Shown: piece after piece, positions 21,047 to 31,834 of the stretch
Layout of the letters: each line of letters begins with the position of its first letter
How positions within the stretch are numbered: the stretch's first letter is position 1
Origin: Calycina herbarum
Lineage: Eukaryota > Ascomycota > Leotiomycetes > Helotiales > Pezizellaceae
Length of the DNA: 64,000 nt
Direction of reading: 5' to 3'
Assembly (NCBI GenBank): GCA_001414485.1
Contig: LLEY01000035.1
Span: 1 to 64,000, forward strand
The notes under the pieces: generated by a model
Database searches by the model: none
What the model was told of the DNA's origin: nothing
Seen by the model: the letters and a program-made list of their open reading frames with translations, nothing else
Made by a program: the position numbers and the translations under genes

Positions 21047-22630
21047 ATGAGTTCCATCAGCCGCAGTACCTCCTTCCGCAGCTCTGCTCCCAAATTTGAT
21101 GTCAGCCATTTCACAGATCGCGATATCGACTGGTTCTCACAGCTTCTCTTCATCGAGAAGGGCCGAAGCATGTCGGACGAGTGGTTCAAGAAGCAGGAAG
21201 AAGCCATGAAGAAGTTCCCAGCTAAATTTCTTCGGCCAAAAAACCCCATCTCCCGGACCCTCTCTAACCTGGGCTCTGCTCTCAGCTTATCCCCAGAGAA
21301 AGCTCATCTCTGCAAGACCCACAAGGTCCTCAACGGCCAAGTGATTCGTGCCTTCTTTCTCCAAGTGACGAAAGAGTGCACTACTCGCATTGCTTCTTAT
21401 GAGAGATACACTGACCTTCCTGAAGATGTAGCCGCCTGGATTAAGCGACTCCATAGCCTCAACAGCTACTGGATGACGCTATACTTCTACTGTTACACCT
21501 TCCAAGTATCTCCCGACGAACCACGTTATGAGCCAGTGGAGGGAGGTTGTGAGGCTTGCATTCTTGCTCGCATTGGTGGTAATGTGCAAGCAATCTACGA
21601 CTTGGAGTGCTCTGCCTTCACTCGTAGCCTCACTCAGTTCCGACAGAATGAAACCTGGGAAAAATGTCGGCCCTCGGAGGAGCCGAGAATTCTGAAGCTC
21701 CTGGATGGATGGATGCACGAGAGAGGATTGGATAGCGACAAAAATCCTCTGTATACTAAGAGTCTATCACTGGTCGAACTGGTTGGGAAAGTGCGATATA
21801 AGATTTTGGAAGAGCGACGAGCGAAGCGAGATGCGCGGGAGAAGGGAATCAACCCCCCTGCCAGACAGCCATCTACGATCCGCTCATCTTCCAGATACAA
21901 CCGCAAGCCCATCCATCTCATTCCAGAGGATTATCAATTTTTCGAGAACGAAGAGGGAGGGGCGAAGGATGAGCAAGAGGATGTAAACACTATCATCGAC
22001 TACTATGCAAATAGGATGTCGGTGGTGGGTTCAGATGCTCAACCTCCACCAGCTGAGTCCATGCATCCTGCCTACCGCTACACGCCGTCAGTGGCCTCAT
22101 CACCCGGATCAACGGTTGACAAGAAGGGTAAAGGACCAGCCCCTCCAGCTAGTCCGGTCTCTGACGCATACTCCTCCAGCGTTTACAGTCAACCAACAAA
22201 CGCAGGAGGAGCCTACGGCACCCAAGGCCCCTACTTTCCCCCCTTCCGAACCCCCCCCAAAAAGCCAACACGTCCAGCACATGGTCCTCCACCAGCAGCA
22301 GCCGAATCTTTCTTCAAGAACCAAGGCCCTGCAATGGTGGCATCCAATGACCAAGGGGAGAGCGAGTGGGAAGATGACACGGTTCACACAGAGGTAACAA
22401 CTTCCTCCCGTCTTTCAAAGCGAGATGCTGATCGTAAAGCAGCCGCAGACCGAACATCCGAAGATCGGGCCAGAGCCTACCGTGCACTCGTAGGTAACCA
22501 ATCCCCCTCCCCATCTCCTCCTCCAACTGACAACAGACTTGCTCCCCAGGATGCGAGACGTGGACGTGGAAGAGCGCCATCCATCGACCGAGCATCGCAG
22601 AGTACGAACTGGGAAGACTTCTACAAGTAA
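21047..22630 (+). CDS. Tandem paralogue 2 of an unknown fungal protein family
   Basis: This is a 527-aa single-exon gene beginning MSSISRSTSFRSS. It aligns along its whole length with the upstream paralogue: LCKTHKVLN, FLQVTKECT, AAWIKRLHSLNSYWM, GCEACILARIGG, acidic linker, IDYYANRMS, a Pro-rich region with YGTQGPYFPPF (compare YDTQSPYVPPL) and the end NWEDFYK. Divergence is highest in the linker, as expected for a disordered region under weak constraint. The conserved C-terminal tail in both copies suggests a docking or interaction motif; this is inference. Function is unknown. Confidence 0.75.
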   Translation: MSSISRSTSFRSSAPKFDVSHFTDRDIDWFSQLLFIEKGRSMSDEWFKKQEEAMKKFPAKFLRPKNPISRTLSNLGSALSLSPEKAHLCKTHKVLNGQVIRAFFLQVTKECTTRIASYERYTDLPEDVAAWIKRLHSLNSYWMTLYFYCYTFQVSPDEPRYEPVEGGCEACILARIGGNVQAIYDLECSAFTRSLTQFRQNETWEKCRPSEEPRILKLLDGWMHERGLDSDKNPLYTKSLSLVELVGKVRYKILEERRAKRDAREKGINPPARQPSTIRSSSRYNRKPIHLIPEDYQFFENEEGGAKDEQEDVNTIIDYYANRMSVVGSDAQPPPAESMHPAYRYTPSVASSPGSTVDKKGKGPAPPASPVSDAYSSSVYSQPTNAGGAYGTQGPYFPPFRTPPKKPTRPAHGPPPAAAESFFKNQGPAMVASNDQGESEWEDDTVHTEVTTSSRLSKRDADRKAAADRTSEDRARAYRALVGNQSPSPSPPPTDNRLAPQDARRGRGRAPSIDRASQSTNWEDFYK

Positions 22631-23220
22631 GAACTTTACTTTGTAGCAGAAGTTGTACTCTACAGATGCCGGTTCAACCACCAAGAAGAAATCCCTAGAA
22701 GGATCAATCCTCTTTATACCCAATTAAATAAGATAAGAACTTTTTGTGATACTAAGACTTTTCTCTTTGAATGAAACATGTGATGATATCCATCTTAAAC
22801 ACGAGATCTCTCATAAAAAACAATATCACGAAAGTTAAATGATGGTTTTAAAATAAACCCAGGAAAGAAAAACTGACAATTTTCGCTTGAATCTGCAGTA
22901 ATAAACAACATGGACAGGTAAAATAAAAGGCAAATATGGAGAATAGATTGTATTCCTCTCTTAATAGGCACCGCACGCTTCTACTCTGTAGAAATTGCCC
23001 ATACTGAACCCCCAATCTTACACTAACTATACTTACAAGCCGGACACTCTGAAATGCTGCATGAAATGAGGAGATGATTGCAAAGCCAGCCAGTGAGTCC
23101 TTGCCTCGTGACTTTTCTAATGCTTTTGCTCTTTCCCCCATTTTAAAAAACCAGCCTCAGTAGGGCAAACGACCACGCTGAAAGAAAACGAAAGGGAGAA
23201 TCTACGAAGAGAGAACTTCG
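22631..23220. other. Intergenic region between converging genes
   Basis: 3' flanks of paralogue 2 (+) and tRNase Z (-). No gene is supported; the frame at 22848-23141 lies in AT-rich sequence with no coding character. Confidence 0.5.
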
Positions 23221-26199
23221 CTAATTATGCCCTGTCTCCTCCATATTCGTAATCTCATTCTCATAAAGCTTCATAAGCGCAGGTTTAAAAGCCTCAACCT
23301 TCGCAAAATCCCCAATCTTAACTCTCATATAGTCAAAAGCCACAATAGCAACCTGGTCTTGCGCACTATTATCCATGACCGGAATCTTCTGATATCGTTG
23401 CGAGAAATGCGTCAGCAAGATACGCCTGGCATTCATTTGTCGGCCCACGCTCAGTGCTTCAGAGGTAGTACAATGCTTCTTCGCAATCGCATCGCTTTGA
23501 AGCTCGTCGTCGAATGTGGCTTCGTGGATGAGGAGAGTGGCGTTCTGACCTATTCTGATGAAATCTCTGGAGGGTCGGCAGTCCCCTGAGTAGGCGACCT
23601 TGAAGCCGTTCGGGAAATTGAAGACGACTGCTGCAGCACCGTTGCAATGTTGAACCGCTACGGCATTAATAGATGCAATTCCAGTTTCCTCCACTTCTTC
23701 GGGCGTAAAGATATGATCATATTTGTAGAATCTTGCTTTCAGTTGGGATATTACGATAGGAACTACTCGACCATATCCGAAATCCTCCACTTCGGAATAT
23801 TCGTGAAGCCAGCTAGTCATACCATCATGGGCCACCACATGAAGTCTTTTATTTTTCGTCAGATCATCTTTGGCAGTTTCTGCGGCCCATGCCTTGATCA
23901 CCGAGGCAGTTCCCAGGTGATGATCAGCGTGAAGATGGCTGATCCAGATTGCCTTCAGATCACGTAGTACCTCTGGGAGGTCATCCCCAAACACTCTTTT
24001 CAATTGGCCGAGCGTATTCTCACCGCAATCTAGAAGATATGTACCATATCCCGGAACGCGAAATAAGGTAGCCGATACGTTTCGATATTTTGATGGCAGG
24101 GCTGAGCCCGTGCCCAGGGTCACGATTTCGGCGTCTTTGCTAGGGATGTCTTTCTGTCTCTCGTCCAATTTATTTTGGTATTCCTCCGTATTGACTTGTT
24201 CTTGAGCAATTTCGGCCAGATCCATAACTTCCTTGTTACTGCGAGCTTCTGCTACGACATTGATAGTATTGAGAAACGGTACGACTTGATCCTCACGTTC
24301 TTGAAATCGAGGCTCCAAATCAAACGCTAGTCCAGGTCGTGCGGCTTCGTATGCTTTTGGACCTTCACTTGGCTGCTTGACGACATTGTTGAATGTGGGT
24401 ATCGGGAAACGGTCTGGATCGATAAGACTCAATTTTATCGCAGCGGTTGCAGGTGATTCCATGGCGAGATAATTTGGACAGCAATCTTTGGAAGATACGA
24501 TATGCTTCATATCCGTGTGCTTCTCCATGAATTCTTGCAACCTGGCATCTTCCGCAACACCAGGTCCAAGGATCCAAATAGCAACCTTCACACCATTCAT
24601 GACATCTTTCGAGGACCATTCTTGTCGACCGACCAAGGGCCCAACGTATGCCGAAGTTGGCAGCTCTATAACAGCAAACCCAGAACCATCCTTTGTCGGA
24701 CCCATAACCATCTCCGGGGTAACTACCTTTCCATCCTCCGTAGTCACACTCTTTCCCATGGTCAAATCTCTGAAAGACGGCCCCTTTTTGACACCCAACT
24801 TTAGTGCTGTTGGTGCATCGAATTTGCCTCTCTGGGGATGACCTTTGACAATGTAACAGACGGAACTGAGTGATGGCTCGGTGGGAGGAAGCTCATCAAT
24901 CATAGCACCGGGCCATGGATTTCGTACAAGAACATCAATATCAGGGATATCTTCTCCAGTGCCTGGCATTGGGCCCGTATATTTTTCGGTTTTCCCATCC
25001 TTCTTGACGAAGATGGTTGCTGGCAGGGCAACCTCGGAAATCTTCTTCTGAACAAGAGCATCCAGACGCCAGTCCGAGTCAAACATCGACGACACGACAG
25101 ACTTTCTTATCTGATCGTAACGATCGTTGATGTCGTCTGTTTCTGCTTCCGCTTCCCTGGAATTTGACTCGGATGGTACCTTAGGAACCGTTCCAGAAAA
25201 CTCGTCATGGCTTCTTTTCCTAGTACTGCTATTCTCGGGGTCGATGACCATGTCCCACAGGAGGATATATTCATCTTCCCAAGAGGGGTCCCAGTTCTTC
25301 CGCTGTGTCCCGTCTTTGGAGATAAATTCGGAGGTTCGAAGCGGCAAGCCCTTCCTAAAGATGAAACGTCGAGCAGTGGCAAGAAGATGAGTTAAATTCT
25401 TCCCGCCGTGAATGCTCAGCCAAGGCTTGTCTTTCTCCGGAGACGACTCTTCCACGTTGTCTCTTGGGTTCTTCTTCTGCTTTGCGGATTTCTGGGCTTC
25501 GTTCCGTGTGCCCACAACATCCGCAACGGTAAGAATCATCCCAAGCAGACCACCAACATTATCCCACCCCACACTACCCGTTAAGAATATGTTCCCAACT
25601 TTCTGCAAACTCGCCTTCCTCTGCACGGTCGTTCTCTGTGTACCCTCCGCAACATTGCCAATGATGTATCTCTGCTTATCGAAGTGGAGGATGACTGAGG
25701 TGCCGGGCGTATCTGCCGTAGGCGTGCTGATGATCTGTAGCCAGCACTTCATTGGGTGACTTTTTCGTGGCACATGGAACTCTGGTTTGGTTCTTCCCTT
25801 GAAGTCAAGGTAATATGGCGCCCCAACCCACAAGGTGTACCAGAAAGGCACTCGCAAGGTTGGCCCCTCGAATAAACGATCGAAGACTGGTCTATGGAGT
25901 AGTTCAGCGGTATGGTTTGTTATCTTCTTCCTCGGGGTATTCGCCTCGCAGTGTTGGTATTGGTATCTAATGCGAGTTTGGGATTGTGGATTGGAGATGC
26001 GAGACGAGGCTGAAGATGGTTTGGCAAACGAGATGTGCCTGCGCGTGTGGAGAGAAGGAAAGGAGTTGAGGTCGAGACAGTTTGCTGTCAAGCGTTGTTG
26101 GCAAGTCCCAATAGAGGAAGGAGACTTCAGCATGGAAGGATTGGCGGGGCAAAAGGAGGGGAGAGGGTGGAATGGCTTAAATAAATTCAAGGGTGACAA
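23221..26199 (-). CDS. trz1: Long-form tRNase Z (ELAC2-type 3' tRNA endonuclease)
   Basis: A 992-aa intron-free frame. tRNase Z removes 3' trailers from precursor tRNAs in nucleus and mitochondria. The N-terminal half contains the degenerate, non-catalytic metallo-beta-lactamase-like domain with a GNVAEGTQR-like block and FLTGSVGWDNVGGLLGM. The C-terminal half is the catalytic domain: GTGSALPSKYRN, with the PxKxRN loop from residue 702, the zinc motif HLHADHH at 755-761, then YSGDCRPS, HEATFDDE and LLTHFSQRY. The extreme N-terminus is rich in Ser, Arg and hydrophobic residues and could act as a mitochondrial presequence if translation begins at the first Met; a later Met would give a nuclear form. 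Length is in the range of fungal long forms. The usual Ser of the KHSTTSEA motif is Cys here. Confidence 0.95.
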   Translation of the reverse strand: MSPLNLFKPFHPLPSFCPANPSMLKSPSSIGTCQQRLTANCLDLNSFPSLHTRRHISFAKPSSASSRISNPQSQTRIRYQYQHCEANTPRKKITNHTAELLHRPVFDRLFEGPTLRVPFWYTLWVGAPYYLDFKGRTKPEFHVPRKSHPMKCWLQIISTPTADTPGTSVILHFDKQRYIIGNVAEGTQRTTVQRKASLQKVGNIFLTGSVGWDNVGGLLGMILTVADVVGTRNEAQKSAKQKKNPRDNVEESSPEKDKPWLSIHGGKNLTHLLATARRFIFRKGLPLRTSEFISKDGTQRKNWDPSWEDEYILLWDMVIDPENSSTRKRSHDEFSGTVPKVPSESNSREAEAETDDINDRYDQIRKSVVSSMFDSDWRLDALVQKKISEVALPATIFVKKDGKTEKYTGPMPGTGEDIPDIDVLVRNPWPGAMIDELPPTEPSLSSVCYIVKGHPQRGKFDAPTALKLGVKKGPSFRDLTMGKSVTTEDGKVVTPEMVMGPTKDGSGFAVIELPTSAYVGPLVGRQEWSSKDVMNGVKVAIWILGPGVAEDARLQEFMEKHTDMKHIVSSKDCCPNYLAMESPATAAIKLSLIDPDRFPIPTFNNVVKQPSEGPKAYEAARPGLAFDLEPRFQEREDQVVPFLNTINVVAEARSNKEVMDLAEIAQEQVNTEEYQNKLDERQKDIPSKDAEIVTLGTGSALPSKYRNVSATLFRVPGYGTYLLDCGENTLGQLKRVFGDDLPEVLRDLKAIWISHLHADHHLGTASVIKAWAAETAKDDLTKNKRLHVVAHDGMTSWLHEYSEVEDFGYGRVVPIVISQLKARFYKYDHIFTPEEVEETGIASINAVAVQHCNGAAAVVFNFPNGFKVAYSGDCRPSRDFIRIGQNATLLIHEATFDDELQSDAIAKKHCTTSEALSVGRQMNARRILLTHFSQRYQKIPVMDNSAQDQVAIVAFDYMRVKIGDFAKVEAFKPALMKLYENEITNMEETGHN

Positions 26200-26988
26200 T
26201 TTTCAAAATGTGAGTCGCTGCCGGTCGCTTAGCTTAGTCTTGCTGCGAGGCGCTGCAGCCCTGTCCGGTGGTGACCCAAAGACCCGACTCAATTCACCCA
26301 AAGATCGTACACGGGGGCTCGCAGCGGGACCCTGCGGCGGCTATCTACATGAGGGGAAGAGAGGGGCATTGATTCACATTGACTTGGATCTCTGCCGAAT
26401 GACTCCTTGATATCAATTCTATTCACCTTCAATTTCTGGTCTCCAGATTTTGAAAGGTATGCACATTTCAACATCTGCTAGTTCAGATGGAGAGTAGCAA
26501 GTCCTGAATATGACACTTTGATGAAATCAAGATTGAGATTGAGACACAGTCAAATGCAGAGAATGTTTCTTCGCTATTCCTACAATGCTTCCAGCACCCT
26601 CAAGTTACTTCATTGCCCCGGAACAAGCAAACAACTTGGTCTGAAGCTCTAACTCGTAAAATATAAACACTAGAAAAGAAAGGGTCCAAATAGAGTTACT
26701 TGTACAAGCTTTTCATGTTTTTTCTCAGATAATTCTTGCTGGATCCTTTGATTTTGAAAAGACGAAGAAAAGGAGCATTATTCTCTCCATACCCGCTAAC
26801 ATCACCCCGATGTATACTCGGGCACAAGGCACCGACCCAGCTCCAATCAACACCAACACCAGTAAAAGAACATTAATCCCGCCCAATATGCATTGCCCGA
26901 CAACGGTGATCCAATAGCAGAAAGAATAAGTGCATTGCTCCCCCAAATTCCAGTACGCCGTCATTCATGCATCATGTCCAACCCGCCC
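26200..26988. other. Intergenic spacer upstream of tRNase Z
   Basis: Promoter region of tRNase Z and 3' flank of the LAMMER kinase. I see no gene. Confidence 0.5.
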
Positions 26989-29388
26989 TTAGTTACGATA
27001 GCCATTGTGTCTCGGATTTACAGCGGATGCAGTAGCTTGCTCCTCCGCGGCTTGCTGTCTTTGAATTCGAATCTTCGTAGCCTCGGTGCCATCATCTGGT
27101 GTTGCTGCTTCTTTGAACCAGGGGTGCTGAAGAGCTTCCTTGGCTGTGATACGCGCCTGGGGGTCGTAAACGAAGATCTTCCGTAGCAAGTCCAGGAAGT
27201 TCTTGCAAAACTTGTTGTTCTCTGGGATGATTTCCTATTCCAATGTCAGTGATCATGGCCAGGGTGCAGAAAGAAGTAATCTTACGTCTAGGCGCTTCAT
27301 AGCTTTTACGAAGCGTCTCGAGGCTCGCGTGGTTTCGACTTGAGGATAGTCGAGTTTCAATCGCTTGAAGAACCTAGGGTCTATGTTAATATTTTCTTGG
27401 GAGGTGGTTGAGTTGAGGGTGTACTTTGAGGCTTGATTTCCACCGCTGCGTTTTGCCATGCCGTTGACTTGTTGGATCAGAGATGTGTCCAACTTGGAAC
27501 CGCAGACAGCCTCCATCATGGCAAGGTGCTCCAGGTTGTCGTGGGTTTGGAACAAGGCATCACCAGTGAAGAACTCGACAAGAATACACCCAATACTCCA
27601 GATATCGCAGGGGAACGTCCATCCAAGCCCAAGGATGATTTCAGGAGCACGATAATGTCGGGTAGAGACAACGGAAGAGTGATATTCATCTTGGAATGTG
27701 GCAGATCCGAAGTCAATCAACCGAATTTCAGTATCAAGCAAGACTTTTCGTTGAGCAGCTTGTCGGTTTTGGGTGGTTGAAGATGAAGGGATTCTACGGC
27801 TGTAGGTGAAAGCCTGGTAGGCGTTGTCACAGAGCAGAATGTTCTCTGGTTTCAAATCAGTGTGAATGAGGTTCAGATCGTGTAAGACTGGTTTCTTGTT
27901 AGCCAATGTCTTGGAATGGAGGAATTAGAAGACTTACAAGCTACACTTGTGAACAATTGTCTTGCGAAACTTTGGATCTGACTGTTGGGAAAAGGAACAA
28001 AAGAATTGCCCTTTAAAAAGTCAAACACGCTCTGTCCAAGCAAGTCCATGACAATGCATATGTGCCCCTTGTAATCGAAACAGTCTCTGTAGTGTATACA
28101 TCTGTTTCGGTTTTCCGCATCATTTGCTTTGAGCGTTGATAGGACCCGAAGTTCAATTCTTGATGCGTCTCTATATTTTTGCACAGATCGAATGATTTTG
28201 ATGGCGACCAGTTTGTTCCTCTTTCGGTCTCTGGCCTGTACTACCTTTCCAAATGTTCCCTGGCCAAGGAGCTTTGTAACTTGGTCTGTTCAATTGTTAG
28301 TGATGTCCGAATTCGGTCGTATGAAGGTTACTTACATCGGTCAGTCAAGTCGCTATCAGGGACCACAATGTAATGCCCATCATCGTCGTCGACCTTGCTG
28401 TTCTTGGTGTATGAATTCTATTGAATGGTCAGTGATGATCAATGTGCAGTTGATGGTACTATGAACTTACATCCGACACAACCTTAACTTGTATATCTGC
28501 TGCCTTTATCGGCGGTCTCGGCGGGGGCTTGTAGTTTGTGTATGCATCCCCATTTACTTCCTGTTCTCGTCGCTTCGCTTCATTGGCAATTTGAAGTCTG
28601 GTATTCGTCCGCTTCCTCTTGTGCCCAGGCTGAGATTCCGCAGCATCATAGCCATTTTGGCCATTTGATGAGTGGGACCCGAGGGAGGTGGCTGCTGTGG
28701 TATGTATTGCCGATGTCGTCCGATCAGTCGAGATGGTCGATCCAGAAGCTGAATGTTTATAATCAGGAGTATGGTTTATCGAGTTGGAATGACCATTCTG
28801 ATAAACGGGATCATATGCTGTTCCGACGTCATCGCGTTTCCTCTTCTTGACGGGCTGTCGACTGCTATCTGCAACTGTCGACCGCCCTCCTTGGGTATTC
28901 GAGGCCAGCGATGTCGAGTTGGGCTCTGGTGTTGGCGAATCATCGATGACAATGACCTCCTGTGGAAGGCCATTCGCATAAAAATTCTGCCAATCAGGTT
29001 TCCGAGGCTCTCGAGATCTTTGTCTTTTCTTGGTATTGGGTTTTGCGGTGGTTGAAGATGTTTGAGGCATGGCTTCGGTTTTCAGGGTTGGTCTCGTAGG
29101 TATGGGTGCCGCGTTTCTGCTTGTACTTGTGCGTGAGGGGTCGGGTGCAGTGGTAGCAGTCGACGAGGTGTCGTTACTCGATGCAGGCGCAGGCGCAGGC
29201 GCAGGCGGAAAGGTGTAAGGCGCACCGAGCCGGCTACCGCCGTTGGAGTGGTTGTTGTTCGCTCTGTATCCAGACGTAGACTGGTAATTTGAATGGTGAG
29301 AATAGCCGTAGTTGGGATGGTGAGGAGGAAGGGTCGAGGGAGTCGACATTGAGTGATGCGGGTGCAGTGGTGGCAGTTGGTTTCGCAC
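26989..29388 (-). CDS. lkh1: LAMMER-family (CLK-type) dual-specificity protein kinase
   Basis: Exons in transcription order: 29388-28471, 28417-28336, 28285-27938, 27887-27286 and 27234-26989 (731 aa); all junctions keep frame. Residues 1-306 are disordered (His/Pro/Ser/Thr-rich). [12 protein letters not shown] linker leads into the kinase: GQGTFGKV from 341, VAIK with Lys363, HTDLKPEN with Asp460, DFG at 508-510, an APE motif, and the family signature EHLAMME at 569-575, followed by AVCG instead of the classical R. LAMMER kinases phosphorylate SR-type splicing factors and affect growth, stress response and cell wall in fungi. The Met at 29349 is an alternative start. The gene is divergent from SEC20. 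Confidence 0.93.
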
Positions 29389-30359
29389 CTGCTGTGGGTG
29401 GGCTCAGACGACGTTGAGCGGCAAAAATCGCTCTGAAAGTCGGCCCAAAGCGTTGGTCAAAGTGAATCAATCTTGAACATTGAATCTGCAAAAGCAGAAT
29501 AAAGATATTTCTTTGACCTGGCTGGAATTGCGCCGTGCGTGGTTGTCTGTGAGGTCTTTTGCTCGTCGTGTCGTCGATGGGCGCGCGTTACTGGGGGGGT
29601 CGTGGAGACTCAACTCGATTCACTCTTCGGATCGGGCTCTTGTTCAGGACTGCGGTGGGTTTGCGGAATGGCCGGTCTCGTGAGGAGACAGCAGAGAAAC
29701 ATGCAGAGCCCTTCTGTGTCGTGGGCGTCTTTTTCAAAGGCGGGCTCCGTGGGTTGTTGAGAGGCGGACTTTTCAAGACGTTCCAAGTTGGCAAGAATGA
29801 CCCTCCGGCTTCGACCGCCACAGTGAGTGCTCTCCTCACTACGGGGACGGATAAAACTGCCACCCCAACTAAATCCTGGTACTAAATCCTGGCCAAGTTG
29901 ATATAGGATATAAAATCACAACGAAAAGTTGCAAAAATACAGGGAAATTTTAGAAAGATTTATAACTACTGGAGAATTACTAGTACCAAGTCTTGTAAGG
30001 CTTGATTGCATTGTTCTAGTTCTATTGTATCTATCCAGTTACGCATTTTTGCTAGATACGTACGTAGGCTTGCCGCGGTTAATGCATAGGTCTTATATAA
30101 GCCTACTCCTTCGAGTACTTCTACGAGATCATTAGATATGAACTAAGGGGTCGACTGTTGGTTTTCCAATGACAGTGTAATACAATCTTATTCAATCAAA
30201 TCATATTCTAAGTCAAAGTCTCAGGTTCTTCTTTGAACTTATGGTGACAAAACCCACGTGATCAGTACCCCGGCCTTAAAGCTACGTTTGGTTTCAACTG
30301 AGAGGCATCTATCAAACTTCCATTGCACTCCAACTTTTATCACTCAACGTCACAACAAA
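29389..30359. promoter_or_regulatory. Divergent promoter region, LAMMER kinase / SEC20
   Basis: A 970-bp shared upstream region. The part near the kinase is GC-rich. 29880-30140 is AT-rich and CA/TG-poor in places and may be a small decayed repeat. No gene is supported. Confidence 0.4.
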
Positions 30360-31337
30360 ATGTCTTTTAAATTAGTTTCTGATCGCCTCACAGCTCTACA
30401 AGATACAAATGCGCAAATCAAACAACTCATCGAAAGACTCGCCACCCTCAAATTCCAACCCGGTTCCGTGCCATTAGACAATGACGACGATAATGTGATG
30501 GCAGAATTGACTGCCGATATACACCAAACTTTGAAAGAGCAAGAAGAGGATTTCGGAATTTTGCAGGAAGATGTCCTGGACTTGAATCCAGGAAGATCTG
30601 GGAGTGAGTTGGAGTTGCAGAAGGAAGGATTGGATAGTGCTGTGAAAAGGGCGATCAAGGAACTGAGAACGTAAGTATTCTGCCCTTGGGATTTGGATTT
30701 GGAAATAGGCATCATGCTAATCCGTTCCAGATGTCAATCTGCCTTTCGAAGAGCTCTGCTAACTGCGAGGCGCACATTGCAACAAGCACAACGCGAAGAG
30801 AGACGATTACTCCTGCTCTCCTACGCCGCGGAAGCCTCTCCTACAGACTCAGCACCTATACAGACCCAACGACGAGCAAACAAATCCCCAGATATGATGA
30901 GCCAGGATAAAGAAGTTGCTGCAAGCAGTGATGTCACAGCCGCTCTACGAAGAACACACGATATGATGGCATCCGAACTCTCACGCTCTCAATTTGCACA
31001 CGATACCTTGAAGGAATCCACAGCTGCATTGGCACAACTTGGGGAATCATACTCGACCTTGGACACATTACTCTCGAGCTCCAAAAATCTCCTGGGCACA
31101 TTGCTTCGCAGCCAGAAAAGCGATACTTGGTATTTGGAAACGGCATTTTACGTCCTAGTAGCTACAATTGGATGGCTACTATGGAGAAGACTTCTATACG
31201 GACCAACATGGTGGCTTGTTTGGTTTCCGATGAAGATATTCTTCCGCAGTTTGACGGGTGTTTTGACGGGTGTTGGCTTGATTGGAGGGACTGCGAGTGT
31301 TTCCAATCTCACCACTAGTAAATTCAAAGAATCATAG
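30360..31337 (+). CDS. sec20: Sec20-type Qb-SNARE for Golgi-to-ER retrograde transport
   Basis: Exons 30360-30670 and 30731-31337 (305 aa), joined through a GTAAGT donor and a CCGTTCCAG acceptor. Sec20 is part of the ER t-SNARE complex (with Ufe1 and Use1) that receives COPI vesicles. The N-terminal third is helical and acidic. The SNARE-type heptad region lies around 165-232 (VTAALRRTHDMMASELSRS onward), followed by a hydrophobic anchor at about 238-255 and a second hydrophobic stretch at 262-290. A C-terminal HDEL-type signal, present in yeast Sec20, is absent. The stop codon lies within a perfect palindrome, and RIP-mutated repeats begin directly after it. Confidence 0.9.
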
Positions 31338-31354
31338 TATACGAGTATACTATG
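31333..31354. repeat. Perfect 10-bp inverted repeat spanning the SEC20 stop codon
   Basis: Arms CATAGTATAC (31333-31342) and GTATACTATG (31345-31354) are separated by GA. The TAG stop (31335-31337) lies in the left arm. Related GTATAC motifs recur to about 31400. It could be a hairpin in the 3' end of the mRNA or the edge of an old insertion. Confidence 0.75.
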
Positions 31355-31547
31355 GCTTATACGTGTATAACTCGTATACGCTCGCACCATAGTATACATC
31401 AGCTGTATCTAAACCTCAGAATTTAAATTTCTATATAAGTCCTTGAAATTACAACGTATATTAAAACTCTAAAGATTTCTAAGATAGTAGTCTATCTTAA
31501 GTTAAAGTCTTTAAAAGTGTAATAGAGTCTTTAGATAGGAAAAGTAC

Positions 31548-31834
31548 TATAATAGAACTATTAGAAATTGATCGGAATAATCGGAATTAGAATTACCGAG
31601 TCTACGTACTAAATAGGATATAATATAGATATTGTTTTAGGATTTAGAATAGCTAGATAGCTTCTAGACTTACTATTATCTAAACCTCTTATAAATAGCT
31701 GTCTCCTCTCTATTAGAAAAGACTAATTTAATCTTTTCCTTTATATTAGAGCTTATAGTATCTATATATATAATTCTATTTAAATATACTTCTATATACC
31801 TCTTCTATAGTAGTGTCTAGTTTATACTATTATA
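31548..31834 (+). repeat. LTR of the TATAATAG family, plus orientation, unpaired
   Basis: A 287-bp LTR starting TATAATAG and ending CTATTATA, that is TG...CA ends after RIP. It is homologous to the 283-bp LTRs at 32956-33238 and 35880-36162, but in opposite orientation. The following internal sequence matches the region next to the LTR at 35880, read in reverse, so this is a 5' LTR. A plus-oriented 3' partner was not found; the element was broken by later insertions. Confidence 0.75.

Noticed and set aside
25835..26410. 191-codon plus-strand frame over the tRNase Z start
   Set aside because: Opposite the N-terminus of a clear tRNase Z frame; no homology or start context.
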